NCBI GenBank assembly: GCA_945877405.1 | Contig: CAMCSA010000005.1 | Span: 1 to 63,960, forward strand | Length of the DNA stretch: 63,960 nt | Source: an uncultured Erysipelotrichaceae bacterium | Lineage (GTDB): Bacteria; Bacillota_I; Bacilli_A; Erysipelotrichales; Erysipelotrichaceae | Reading direction: 5' to 3' | The notes under the pieces: generated by a model | Told to the model about the DNA's origin: nothing | What the model saw: the letters and a program-made list of their open reading frames with translations, nothing else | Database searches by the model: none | Program-made: the position numbers and the translations under genes | Shown here: positions 36,085 through 46,544 of the stretch, one piece after another | Numbering within the stretch: the stretch's first letter is position 1 | Layout of the letters: every line of letters starts with the position of its first letter

Positions 36085-36869
36085 CAGTCTTCATCCTCCC
36101 CAATCTGTTTATCCAGTTTTCTTGTGATATACATGGAACCAAGAATAATCAGTGCCATGATCATGGAGATGGCAGCACCGAAGTTCCAGTCCCCGGTAGA
36201 TACGAAATAATCTTCAATCAGATTACCGATCAGCACGTACTGTCCCCCACCAAGGAACTTTGGAATGAAGAAGGATGATACGGCTGGCAGGAATACAAGT
36301 GTAATACCTGATACAACACCACTTAAGGAAAGCGGTAATGTAACACGCAGGAATGTTTCCCGATCATCTGCGCCCAGATCATGTGCAGCAATGATCAAGG
36401 AAGGATCAATCTTTGAAAGTGCTGTATAGATCTGCAGAATCATATATGGGATAAAGTTATACACCATGCCGATATACACATTGATTTCAGAAGAGAAACC
36501 GAAATTGGAAAGGATTCCCTTCCACGCATAGGTTCTTACCAGCATGTTGATTAACATCGGAAGTGTGACAAGCAATACGCAAAGCCCCTGACTGGAAGGC
36601 TTGAAGCGTGCCATGATATAGGCAATCGGATAACCGATCATGATGCAGAATACAGTTGTGAATAATGCCATCTTCAAAGAGCGAAGCAGTACAGATGGGA
36701 AAATCGGGTCCGAAAAGAATCTGGCAAAATTGGACAGCGTAAACTGCAGTGTCAGAACACTGTTACCCTGAACCGTAAATGCATACAGGACGATCATCAG
36801 CATTGGCACGATGATCATGGCACACATCCACACAACATATGGTGTAATGAGTTTGGCAAATGCTTTCAT
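36084..36869 (-). CDS. potB: Spermidine/putrescine ABC permease PotB
   Basis: A 261-residue permease with six helices. The EAA motif AAHDLGADDRETFLRVTLPL near residue 165 and the FFIPKFLGGGQYVLIGNLIE segment are PotB-specific. It starts six bases after potA and has a good AAGGTGAG site. Confidence 0.95.
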   Translation of the reverse strand: MKAFAKLITPYVVWMCAMIIVPMLMIVLYAFTVQGNSVLTLQFTLSNFARFFSDPIFPSVLLRSLKMALFTTVFCIMIGYPIAYIMARFKPSSQGLCVLLVTLPMLINMLVRTYAWKGILSNFGFSSEINVYIGMVYNFIPYMILQIYTALSKIDPSLIIAAHDLGADDRETFLRVTLPLSLSGVVSGITLVFLPAVSSFFIPKFLGGGQYVLIGNLIEDYFVSTGDWNFGAAISMIMALIILGSMYITRKLDKQIGEDED

Positions 36870-36875
36870 CTCACC

Positions 36876-38444
36876 TTACCCCATCTTTCTCATGACATGA
36901 ATATCTTCCGGATTCCACTTCAGACCAACTCTTTCGCCAACCTCATGCTTATCCGTTGTTTCAATCTTGAGTTCTCTTCCCTGCGTGGAGAATGTGATGC
37001 GATAATCACCTTCGCTGATGTTTTCATCATCAAAGTCATACTTGACATCCCAGATTTCAACTCTGGAGTTATCTTCCATTGACCATGCATAGGCATCCGC
37101 CCAACGGATCAAGTCCGTATCCAGTGCGATGGATTCCCGAATATCATCTACAGTACGATAGAAGTCAAACGCCTGAATGGATTCTTCGTTTTCCTGATCA
37201 TCGACTGTCTTAGGTTCCACAACATTGATTGTTACCGTAATGGAAGTACCAGCTGCTGTGGAGAATGTGCAGTCGTATTTTCCAACCTTCGGTTCCACAT
37301 CAAATTCAACACTTGGAATCGATACATCTTCTTCTTCATCATTCCATGCCTGTGCATTAGCTCTTGCGACAACTTCATCCTTAGTAAGATTCGGAACGTC
37401 TTCAAGGTCCATTGCGAATGAAGTTGCGCTGATTTTTTCATGTGCTTCTTCATTGACGACGTCATGTTCCGCAATGACATGCATGGTAACAGTCTTGGAT
37501 GTACCGGAAGAAGTTTCGGCTACGATTTCATAATGCACACCTTTGAAAAGTACGGATTTGACTTCCCCGTTGAGAAGACCCTGATTTCTTGGAACAATAT
37601 CAATATCTTCCGGACGGATGACAATATCAACCATTTCATTTTCAGAAAAGCCATAGTCCTGACATACATAGTCCGCATCATCAAAGCTGACAAGATTATC
37701 ACGTTTCATAATACCGTCAATGATATTGGAGTCACCGATGAAACGGGCACAGTATTCATTGATAGGTGTGTTATAGACATCGGTTGGTGAACCGATCTGT
37801 TCGATGTTTCCATCCTTCATGATGACAATCTTATCTGACATGGTCAAAGCTTCTTCCTGGTCATGTGTGACAAAGATGAATGTAATACCGACTTCTCTTT
37901 GAATTTCCTTTAATTCGATCTGCATTTCCTTACGCAGATTCTTATCCAGTGCGGAAAGAGATTCATCTAAAAGCAGCACCTTCGGTTCATTGACAAGGGC
38001 ACGGGCAATCGCAACACGCTGCTGCTGACCACCGGACATTGCCTTGACATCACGATGTTCATATCCTTCCAGACCCACTAAGGAAATCATACGCATGACT
38101 TTCTGACGGATGATATCCTTCGGCATTTTTTTGATCTTCAGACCGAATGCGATATTGTCGTATACATCCAGGTGTGGAAACAGCGCATAGTGCTGAAACA
38201 CCGTATTGCATTCTCTTTTATAAGCAGGTACCTTTGCGATATCTTCTCCATCCATCATGACATGTCCTTCATCAGCATCCAGAAATCCGGCAATAACACG
38301 CAACAGTGTCGTTTTACCACAGCCGGACGGGCCAAGAAGTGTTACAAATTCATTTTCATAAATGTCCAGAGAAATCCCCTTGAGGACAACCTGGTTGCCA
38401 AAGGATTTGACAACATTCTTTACTTCAATCAGTTTTTTTGCCAT
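36876..38444 (-). CDS. potA: Polyamine ABC transporter ATPase PotA with expanded C-terminal domain
   Basis: 522 residues, against about 350-380 in most PotA proteins. Residues 1-240 are a complete ATPase: Walker [11 protein letters not shown]-loop [11 protein letters not shown], signature [15 protein letters not shown], Walker [14 protein letters not shown]-loop THDQEEA. The TOBE region starts near 265 ([20 protein letters not shown]), but between about 340 and 495 lie two related blocks with [19 protein letters not shown] and [17 protein letters not shown] cores and the helices ARANAQAWN and RWADAYAWS. The TOBE then closes with [14 protein letters not shown]. The insert looks like duplicated regulatory modules that could sense ligand or adjust activity. 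Second gene of the pot operon. Confidence 0.92.
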   Translation of the reverse strand: MAKKLIEVKNVVKSFGNQVVLKGISLDIYENEFVTLLGPSGCGKTTLLRVIAGFLDADEGHVMMDGEDIAKVPAYKRECNTVFQHYALFPHLDVYDNIAFGLKIKKMPKDIIRQKVMRMISLVGLEGYEHRDVKAMSGGQQQRVAIARALVNEPKVLLLDESLSALDKNLRKEMQIELKEIQREVGITFIFVTHDQEEALTMSDKIVIMKDGNIEQIGSPTDVYNTPINEYCARFIGDSNIIDGIMKRDNLVSFDDADYVCQDYGFSENEMVDIVIRPEDIDIVPRNQGLLNGEVKSVLFKGVHYEIVAETSSGTSKTVTMHVIAEHDVVNEEAHEKISATSFAMDLEDVPNLTKDEVVARANAQAWNDEEEDVSIPSVEFDVEPKVGKYDCTFSTAAGTSITVTINVVEPKTVDDQENEESIQAFDFYRTVDDIRESIALDTDLIRWADAYAWSMEDNSRVEIWDVKYDFDDENISEGDYRITFSTQGRELKIETTDKHEVGERVGLKWNPEDIHVMRKMG

Positions 38445-38467
38445 TTCAATTCCCCTTTAATTGATTT

Positions 38468-39007
38468 TCAGAATTCCGGTGGAGTGCTGATCCAAAGCAC
38501 CATCGCCGTTTTGACACCAGGATTATTCAGCCAATGTGCCTGATCCCCTTTGATATAGAAGGTTTCTCCTTTTTTGACAAGAACACCCTTTTTACTGTTT
38601 TCACGTACCAGCTGCACCTTACCGGACAGTACATACCCCATTTCCTGTCCATTGTGCGGTTCAATCTGAAACGATGACTGACCTGGCTGCAGTTCCAGCA
38701 GAATCGGTTCCATCACATTTTTCTGTGCATTTGGAACAATCCAGTGAATCGTAAACCCTTCTCTTTCATCCACAAAGGCATCTTCTGGTGTAAAGACGAT
38801 CTTCTCATCCTTTTCTTCCGAGAAAAAACCAGCCATAGTCACACCAAGGGCTTCCGCGATGTCTTCCAGTGTCTGGATGGATGGCGAAGTCAGATTTCTT
38901 TCCAGCTGGGAAAGGAACCCTTTCGTCAGTTCCGTTCTGGAGGCAAGCTCTTCCAGTGTCAGATCATTTTTGATACGCAACTGCCTGATCCGTGCTCCGA
39001 TATCCAT
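38468..39007 (-). CDS. XRE-cupin transcription regulator (PuuR-like), first gene of pot operon
   Basis: A 179-residue regulator. Residues about 1-65 are an XRE helix-turn-helix (RIKNDLTLEELASRTELTKGFLSQLE, NLTSPSIQTLEDIAEAL); residues about 105-179 are a cupin (EPHNGQEMGYVLSGKVQLV, KKGETFYIKGDQAHWLNN). This pairing usually controls polyamine genes, and the gene directly precedes potABCD, so it probably autoregulates the operon in response to polyamine. The start at 39007 is chosen for the GGGGTG site eight bases upstream; ORF extension to a GTG at 39016 is possible. Confidence 0.9.
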   Translation of the reverse strand: MDIGARIRQLRIKNDLTLEELASRTELTKGFLSQLERNLTSPSIQTLEDIAEALGVTMAGFFSEEKDEKIVFTPEDAFVDEREGFTIHWIVPNAQKNVMEPILLELQPGQSSFQIEPHNGQEMGYVLSGKVQLVRENSKKGVLVKKGETFYIKGDQAHWLNNPGVKTAMVLWISTPPEF

Positions 39008-39116
39008 GCAGTCCACCCCTTTCTGTTTTGTAATGGTAAACTTTTATTTCATTTTTATGAAACTACAATATTATGTCAAAAACATCCCCGTTATGCAACA
39101 GAAAAATTAACTTTTT

Positions 39117-39133
39117 GTTTAGAATTCCTAAAC
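39117..39133. promoter_or_regulatory. Palindrome upstream of the pot operon, candidate operator
   Basis: GTTTAG-AATTC-CTAAAC, 6-bp perfect arms, lies 110 bp upstream of the XRE-cupin start. A candidate promoter (TTGCAT, 19 bp, TAATAT) lies between them. Function inferred. Confidence 0.35.
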
Positions 39134-39134
39134 C

Positions 39135-39166
39135 ATAAAAAAACACCGTCTGATTCAGACAGTGCC
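39135..39166 (-). terminator. Terminator after thioredoxin gene
   Basis: GCACTGTCTG-AAT-CAGACGGTGT stem followed by seven T residues on the minus strand. Confidence 0.9.
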
Positions 39167-39173
39167 TGTACTG

Positions 39174-39485
39174 TTATCTTGCCTGATTGACAACTGACAT
39201 CAGGGCTTCTTTTGGCTGGAAACCGACGGAAGTACCTGCGATCTGGCCATCCTTGAAAGCAATCAGAGTTGGAATGGACATAATGCCATAACGGGAAGCA
39301 ATATCCGGTGTTGTATCAACATTGACTTTGACAAATACAACATCCTTTACTTCTTCTGCAATCTGTTCTACAACCGGTGCAAGCATCTTGCATGGTCCAC
39401 ACCAGTCAGCATAGAAATCTACAAATACGGATCTGTTTTCCTTTAACAGTGCATCATATTCACTAACGGATTCAATGATTTTCAT
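39174..39485 (-). CDS. trxA: Thioredoxin
   Basis: A 103-residue cytoplasmic disulfide reductase. The active site is WCGPCKM near residue 29, with FVDFYADWCGPC as the preceding strand; the cis-Pro is in MSIPTLIAFKDG. Standard length. The start at 39485 (MKIIESV) has AAGGT seven bases upstream; longer upstream frames have no site. Between nagB and the pot operon, monocistronic. Confidence 0.96.
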   Translation of the reverse strand: MKIIESVSEYDALLKENRSVFVDFYADWCGPCKMLAPVVEQIAEEVKDVVFVKVNVDTTPDIASRYGIMSIPTLIAFKDGQIAGTSVGFQPKEALMSVVNQAR

Positions 39486-39554
39486 AAGTAATACCTTCTT
39501 TCTTTTTATACTGTCATTATGACAGAAGAATGCAGATCTGAATACTGATATGCT

Positions 39555-39588
39555 CAAAAAAAGATCACTCCTTAAAAGGAATGATCTC
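39555..39588 (-). terminator. Terminator after nagB
   Basis: GATCATTCC-TTTTAA-GGAGTGATC stem followed by seven T residues on the minus strand. Confidence 0.9.
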
Positions 39589-39595
39589 AATGATA

Positions 39596-40327
39596 TTACG
39601 CGATACGGGAAGCTGCTGCACGGTCAAGAACGACAGTTACATCGGCATGATCCTGCAGAATGGAAGCAGGACAGTCAGTTGTCTTTTCACCCTTCAGCAT
39701 GCCCCATACAGCATCAGCCTTGTTGGCACCTGTAGCGATGAGCAGAATTTTCTTTGCACGCATGATGCTACCAAGACCCTGTGTAATGGATAAAGTCGGA
39801 ACCTGGTTGATATCACCATCAAAGAATCTTGCGTTGTCGCTTCTTGTCTGTTCTGTCAGTTCCATCAGATGTGTTTCAGAATCGAATGGGCAACCTGGTT
39901 CGTTAAATGCGATGTGGCCATCAGAACCGATGCCAAGAACCTGGATGTCTACAACATGCTGCTTTAATGCATTTTCATAGTCTACACAAGCCTTTTCATG
40001 ATCACCTGTGTTTCCTTCCGGTACATGGATGTTCTCTTCCGGACAGTCGATGTAGTTGAACAGATTTTCATGCATGAATGTGTAGTAGGACTGTTCATGA
40101 TCACGTGGAATACCAACATATTCATCGAGGTTGAATGTGATGATATCCTTATAGGATCTGCCTGTTTCTTCATGATCTTTGATCATTTCCTTGTACAGAC
40201 CTACTGGGGAGGAACCTGTTGCCAGTCCTAAGACCGGGTTTGGTTTGGAGTCGAGCACTTCCTTCATGACACCGAAAGCTGCTCTTGAAACTTCTTCGTT
40301 TGTGTCTTTGATAATAACTTTAAACAT
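39596..40327 (-). CDS. nagB: Glucosamine-6-phosphate deaminase
   Basis: A 243-residue cytoplasmic enzyme converting glucosamine-6-phosphate to fructose-6-phosphate and ammonia. LGLATGSSPVGLYKEMI near residue 34, the NLDEYVGIPRDHEQSYYTFM segment with catalytic Asp, IQVLGIGSDGHIAFNEPG near residue 130 and the SITQGLGSIMRAKKILLIATG region are all conserved. Monomer-type (short) length. RBS AGAAAGGTAGAAAC. NagA is not adjacent. Confidence 0.96.
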   Translation of the reverse strand: MFKVIIKDTNEEVSRAAFGVMKEVLDSKPNPVLGLATGSSPVGLYKEMIKDHEETGRSYKDIITFNLDEYVGIPRDHEQSYYTFMHENLFNYIDCPEENIHVPEGNTGDHEKACVDYENALKQHVVDIQVLGIGSDGHIAFNEPGCPFDSETHLMELTEQTRSDNARFFDGDINQVPTLSITQGLGSIMRAKKILLIATGANKADAVWGMLKGEKTTDCPASILQDHADVTVVLDRAAASRIA

Positions 40328-40359
40328 GTTTCTACCTTTCTATGTACTGTTATTATTTG

Positions 40360-41184
40360 TCACCAGATTCGAATGGAATAACTGGTTTCAAACGTCTCAT
40401 GTGGTTTTAATACGAGTGTACCTTCTCTTTGTTCAAACGGTACTCTGACTTCCTCAAAGTCGGTATGGGAATACCATGGTTCAATACATACAAACGGTGC
40501 ATTCGGCGACCAGAATGCAATCCATGGATAATCCTTGAAGCCTACTGTAACCCCATGTCTGCCATTGGTTAAGGATGCTTCTGTGGATTTTGGATCTTTG
40601 ATGATGATTGTCTTAGCCAGAGCATCACGATCCAGTTCAATGCGGTTTTCATTGTTCAGATGTGTATCCAGCCAGTCAAATGTTTCATTCTGGTTTAACT
40701 GCAGATAGTAGTCTTCAAAGTCACCACCATCCGTCGGACAGTTGAATGCCGGATGCAGACCGAAGTTAAACGGCATATCAACTTCGTTATCATTTGTAAT
40801 CGTATAGTAGATGAACAGTTTTCTGCCTTCCAGTACATACTGAATCCGTAATGTGAAATGGAATGGATATTCTTCTAATGTGGACTGGCTGTCTTTGAGT
40901 TCCATGATGCAGTGTTGCTCATCATGTTCCACACATGTGAAGTCACTTCTTCTTGTAAAACCATGATTTCCGGTTTTATATTCCTTACCATTGATATGGA
41001 GGATCTTATCCCATGTAGCCCCTACCATTGGAAACAGAGTCGGATTACGACCTGCCCAGAACGCAGGATCTCCCTGCCACATGTATTCATTGTCCGTATC
41101 CTTATCCGTAAAGCTGTGGATTTCAGATGCGTGTTCATCAATGACAACACGTGCTTCATAATTTTCAAGAACAAACTGTGCCAT
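40360..41184 (-). CDS. Aldose 1-epimerase family protein
   Basis: A 274-residue galactose mutarotase-like beta-sandwich. GRNPTLFPMVG, the catalytic His in FNFGLHPAFNCP near residue 155, and CIEPWYSHTDFEEV, with the catalytic Glu, are conserved. The group includes LacX- and YeaD-like proteins acting on hexose or hexose-6-phosphate; the substrate is unknown. It is 30 bp upstream of nagB in the same direction, perhaps linked through hexosamine metabolism. Confidence 0.87.
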   Translation of the reverse strand: MAQFVLENYEARVVIDEHASEIHSFTDKDTDNEYMWQGDPAFWAGRNPTLFPMVGATWDKILHINGKEYKTGNHGFTRRSDFTCVEHDEQHCIMELKDSQSTLEEYPFHFTLRIQYVLEGRKLFIYYTITNDNEVDMPFNFGLHPAFNCPTDGGDFEDYYLQLNQNETFDWLDTHLNNENRIELDRDALAKTIIIKDPKSTEASLTNGRHGVTVGFKDYPWIAFWSPNAPFVCIEPWYSHTDFEEVRVPFEQREGTLVLKPHETFETSYSIRIW

Positions 41185-41312
41185 TTTATTTCTCCTTCAG
41201 GTACAATCCATTATAACACTTATGTAACCGCTTTACCTTCTTTTTGTGAAGACTTCGTAATTATACATTATTTATCCATTAATTACATGCTATTTCATAA
41301 TAAAAGGATATG

Positions 41313-41888
41313 TTATTTCATATCCTTTTCGAATGGCCAAGGACGTATTTCATCTTTTTTTACAAGGAATGCCCGCTTTGCCTGTTTTGCTAAAGGCGTA
41401 TCATGTAAAGAATCCGAATAGAACTCATCGATCTGTGCATCCCCATACACTTCACGGAATCTTCTTACCTTTTCTTCCCCATGGCAGTTCAGACCGACTG
41501 TTTTTCCGGTTTTTTGATCAACTGGTGAAGCCATACAATGTGCAATCCCAAGTTCTTTACAGAACTTTTCAATATTGAAGGCAGGAGAAGCGGAAATGAC
41601 AATATCATCCTCTTTCTGCTGTTTTCTGTAAAACGGTTTGATCAGATGCATATGCGATCTGACAAACTGCCACGATACTTCTTCCAGATCATCCACATAT
41701 ACAAGCATGTGATACATGTTATCCTTGAATGTCTGCTTTGGTACAAGATGCAATCCATACAGAATACCGTACAGAATCAGACGTGGAATGTTCAAAAGAG
41801 TCTTTGGCCGATGCGTCCACAGATACATAACAAAGTCAGCTGTTGAATCATGATAATAGATTGTTTCATCAAAATCATAAACATTCAT
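41313..41888 (-). CDS. HAD-IB family phosphatase
   Basis: A 191-residue HAD phosphatase. Motif I is VYDFDETIYYHDST, motif II ISASPAFNIEKFC near residue 100 and motif IV FYSDSLHDTPLA near residue 158, the arrangement of SerB-like HAD-IB enzymes. The insert between motif I and II includes the amphipathic RLILYGILYGLHLVP. It overlaps the stop of the polytopic membrane protein by 4 bp (ATGA), so it is translationally coupled; a lipid-linked phosphate could be its substrate (inference). The start is MNVYDF; longer frames are part of the overlapping gene. Confidence 0.86.
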   Translation of the reverse strand: MNVYDFDETIYYHDSTADFVMYLWTHRPKTLLNIPRLILYGILYGLHLVPKQTFKDNMYHMLVYVDDLEEVSWQFVRSHMHLIKPFYRKQQKEDDIVISASPAFNIEKFCKELGIAHCMASPVDQKTGKTVGLNCHGEEKVRRFREVYGDAQIDEFYSDSLHDTPLAKQAKRAFLVKKDEIRPWPFEKDMK

Positions 41889-43486
41889 GGCAGATATACC
41901 TCCACAATATGATCCGCATCCAGCAGATCTCCATACAGACTTCCATTTCCTGCTGTAAAACTGGTCAGATGACCGAACACAACACATCCGATCAGGGATA
42001 GTTCCAGAATCCATTGTCCGACAACAGTCCATTCAAACTGTGTATAGATCCAATAGAAAATCATGACATCGGTAAACGGATTGAACAGAATCTCAAAGGC
42101 ATAGGCACAGTTGGTCATATCCGTAATTCTTGTCAGCACACCAAGACATAATGGATTGATAAAGAAAACCACCATGCCAAGGAAGATGTGCTGCATCATC
42201 TTCTCTTCCCTTCTGTTTGCCCGTACAATAAAGATAAACAGTCCGATCCATCGATAAACATCCAGAACATAATCACTGAGGGAACGGCGCATAAACAGAT
42301 AACTTCTCAGATAGGAAGATGAGAAGAAATCCAGATATGCACCATATGAGAAACCATCCCCATCAATCAAAAAGCGCATCATGAATGTTCCGATCAGGAA
42401 TACCCCTGGGACAAGAACATACAACAGCAGACTGCTGTGTTCAATCAGCACATTTTCAACAGCGATCAGATGATGATATACCTTCCTGTTATAACGCATG
42501 ACACATAAGACTATATATCCGATCAAAAGACACATTCCTGCTGCAAAATGTTCATTCAATACTGTCAGACTGAAATAGATAACGGAAGGAACCAGCAGAA
42601 GCAGCAGATCGGAAAGACATCGGATCTTTTTACTGCCAAACATCCATGCACCTAAACAATAGATGATCTCGACACTGATCAGCTGAAACCCGGAATGTAC
42701 AAACAGGCCTGCCCCAATGGAGAAGATTACAAGATGCTTGACTTTATCCTTTTCTGTTGAAATCCACTGATAAAGAGCATACAGAACCATTGCCACAAAG
42801 AAGATTCTCCAATTGCCGCTGTTGAAGGCACCGATGATCTTCCAGGAATAAAACTGATAATAAAACAGCGCTGCAAGAATCAGTGTAAAACGGAACCATG
42901 GATTGCCGATCTTAAAGCTGTCCACAATATCAAGAATCAGCATTGCCGTAATCATCTGTGCAAACACTCCAAGCAGCAGATTTGCACTGTTGGCATCTTT
43001 CAGACACAGTCCCATCACAAATGAGCCAAACAGTGAATAGCCCTGAAGTGAGGAACCTGGCATTGACACAGAAGCCGCATTCAGGTTGGAAGCCATCAGA
43101 TTCAGCTCATCATTCAGCTGAGGCTGAAGCTTTCCCTGACAACAGGCAAATATGCCCATGAATAACAGTCCGCTTAACAGAACATAGATCATTCTTCCTC
43201 TGAAAAGACATCTCAGGCACGATCGTATATTCAGCACAAATCCGATTGCGATGATGACACATACAAGACATGTCACCAGTATGATTCTTGAAAAAGAGCC
43301 ATGCATCAGCATGACTGGTGCATAGAACATCTCAAGCATGCAGAAAGCAACCGCCACACCAGCAGGTGCAGCAAAATCATCCGTATCGATCTGCAGCATA
43401 CGCAGCAGCATTCTTCCTGCCCCTTCACAAAGAACAACAAGAAACAGCGCACTGCAGAATATCATTCCCATATTCATAGTATTCAC
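41885..43486 (-). CDS. Polytopic membrane protein of unknown function
   Basis: 533 residues with about thirteen hydrophobic helices spread along the length (e.g. near 5-20, 40-60, 68-86, 98-112, 200-215, 245-260, 305-325). The segment CCQGKLQPQLNDELNLMASNLN forms a conserved-looking extracytoplasmic loop near residue 115. It resembles large glycosyltransferase-like or DUF6077-like membrane proteins of Firmicutes, but no catalytic motif is visible. Coupled with a HAD-IB phosphatase (ATGA overlap), it may take part in cell-envelope polymer or lipid-carrier handling; this is inference. Confidence 0.62.
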   Translation of the reverse strand: MNTMNMGMIFCSALFLVVLCEGAGRMLLRMLQIDTDDFAAPAGVAVAFCMLEMFYAPVMLMHGSFSRIILVTCLVCVIIAIGFVLNIRSCLRCLFRGRMIYVLLSGLLFMGIFACCQGKLQPQLNDELNLMASNLNAASVSMPGSSLQGYSLFGSFVMGLCLKDANSANLLLGVFAQMITAMLILDIVDSFKIGNPWFRFTLILAALFYYQFYSWKIIGAFNSGNWRIFFVAMVLYALYQWISTEKDKVKHLVIFSIGAGLFVHSGFQLISVEIIYCLGAWMFGSKKIRCLSDLLLLLVPSVIYFSLTVLNEHFAAGMCLLIGYIVLCVMRYNRKVYHHLIAVENVLIEHSSLLLYVLVPGVFLIGTFMMRFLIDGDGFSYGAYLDFFSSSYLRSYLFMRRSLSDYVLDVYRWIGLFIFIVRANRREEKMMQHIFLGMVVFFINPLCLGVLTRITDMTNCAYAFEILFNPFTDVMIFYWIYTQFEWTVVGQWILELSLIGCVVFGHLTSFTAGNGSLYGDLLDADHIVEVYLP

Positions 43487-43531
43487 ATTATACCTGTACC
43501 TGCGATTTTATACAAATTGAGAATTATTTAA

Positions 43532-43561
43532 GAAAAAGATGGCACGGAATCCGTACCACCT
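43532..43561 (-). terminator. Terminator after groEL
   Basis: GGTACGGA-TTC-CGTGCC stem followed by TTTTTC on the minus strand. Confidence 0.85.
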
Positions 43562-43567
43562 TGATCA

Positions 43568-45483
<1,916 letters not shown>

Positions 45484-45503
45484 AATGTTTACCTCCTATA
45501 TGT

Positions 45504-45530
45504 TTAGCACTCACGGATTAGGATTGCTAA
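45504..45530. promoter_or_regulatory. CIRCE element 1 (HrcA operator)
   Basis: TTAGCACTC-N9-GATTGCTAA matches the HrcA operator TTAGCACTC-N9-GAGTGCTAA with one mismatch. It lies between the -10 box and groES, where HrcA would block transcription. Confidence 0.93.
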
Positions 45531-45538
45531 CACGATAT

Positions 45539-45567
45539 AGTATAGTGCTGTGTTAGCACACTGTCAA
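45539..45567 (-). promoter_or_regulatory. groESL promoter
   Basis: Minus-strand TTGACA (45562-45567), exactly 17 bp, TATACT (45539-45544). The -35 box lies inside the spacer of the second CIRCE element. Confidence 0.93.
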
Positions 45568-45579
45568 CACAAGTGCTAA
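45553..45579. promoter_or_regulatory. CIRCE element 2, overlapping the -35 box
   Basis: TTAGCACAC-N9-AAGTGCTAA: a second HrcA operator with two mismatches. It covers the -35 element, so HrcA could block polymerase binding directly. Confidence 0.85.
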
Positions 45580-45634
45580 ATCTTTTTTGACAAATTCTTT
45601 GAGTTGTCAAAACCGGTTTCTCCGTTTCAAAGCA

Positions 45635-45665
45635 GAAAAAAAGCCTGATCATAAGACCAGACTTT
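45635..45665 (-). terminator. Terminator after the repeat lipoprotein gene
   Basis: AGTCTGGTC-TTAT-GATCAGGCT stem followed by seven T residues on the minus strand. Confidence 0.88.
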
Positions 45666-45678
45666 ATGGTTGCTCTGA

Positions 45679-46425
45679 TTATTCAGCAGCGAGGAATGGT
45701 GTAGCGCCACCTTCAACGTCAGCTGCAGGCTTCAGGAACAGGTTAGCTTCTTCCAGGTGGAGGTTGTCGAATACAACAACAGAAGTTCCATCTTCACCAA
45801 CATATTCAACTGTCATGTTGTAGCCGGCAATAGCTGCTTCCTTTTCAACTTCAACGTTGACTTCTACAGAAGCGTCAGCTGCCAGACCTTCACCAGCCCA
45901 GTTTTCGCCCTTGTCTTCAGAACCTGTCTGATAGAAGTACAGTTCCTTGACTTCAGCACCAGTTGTGTTTGTAACGTTGTATGTACCTGTAGTTACAATG
46001 GAGAATGGTGTAGCACCACCAGTTACATCCTTTGCCTTCTTCAGGAACAGTTCTGCTGTTTCCAGATGGAGGTTATCGAATACGATAACTGGTTCTTCAG
46101 CATCTTCAGCCAGATATTCAACTGTCATTGCATATCCTTCAGCTTCAGCTTCATCAACAGTGATGTCAACAGTGATTGTTGCACCCTTGTCAAGTCCACC
46201 TTCAGCGTAGTTAGTTCCCTTTTCTTCAGAACCTGTCTTGTAGAAGTACAGTTCTGTGATTGTCTTACCGGAAACGTTGGATACTGTGTAGTGTCCTTCC
46301 GTAGCTACTTCTTCCTTAGCAGAAGATGCAGATGAAGTTGGAGTGCTGGAAGCAGCTGGTGTGGAGCTGCATGCACCAAGTGTCAGTGCCAGAGCACCGG
46401 CGAATAAAACATTCTTTAATTTCAT
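45679..46425 (-). CDS. Lipoprotein with two tandem repeats
   Basis: A 248-residue surface lipoprotein: lipobox LTLGAC, then a Ser/Thr/Ala-rich linker (residues 22-45), then two homologous modules of about 95 residues. Each module has a YTVSN- or YNVTN-type start, ELYFYKTGSE or ELYFYQTGSE, a YAMTVEY/YNMTVEY strand, VFDNLHLE, LFLK and GGATPF at the end. The protein is very acidic. No enzymatic motif is present; a beta-sandwich adhesion or binding role is an inference. Start at 46425 (MKLKNVLF) places the signal peptide at the N terminus. Terminator follows. Confidence 0.85.
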   Translation of the reverse strand: MKLKNVLFAGALALTLGACSSTPAASSTPTSSASSAKEEVATEGHYTVSNVSGKTITELYFYKTGSEEKGTNYAEGGLDKGATITVDITVDEAEAEGYAMTVEYLAEDAEEPVIVFDNLHLETAELFLKKAKDVTGGATPFSIVTTGTYNVTNTTGAEVKELYFYQTGSEDKGENWAGEGLAADASVEVNVEVEKEAAIAGYNMTVEYVGEDGTSVVVFDNLHLEEANLFLKPAADVEGGATPFLAAE

Positions 46426-46544
46426 GGTCAAAAATCTTTTCTGAAATGTTCTTAGAAATTATAAACATTTCACTTCACTGTTACAATGTATTTTTCACGA
46501 AGTACACACAACTTTGGTTAGCATGTACAAACATCAGAAACAGC

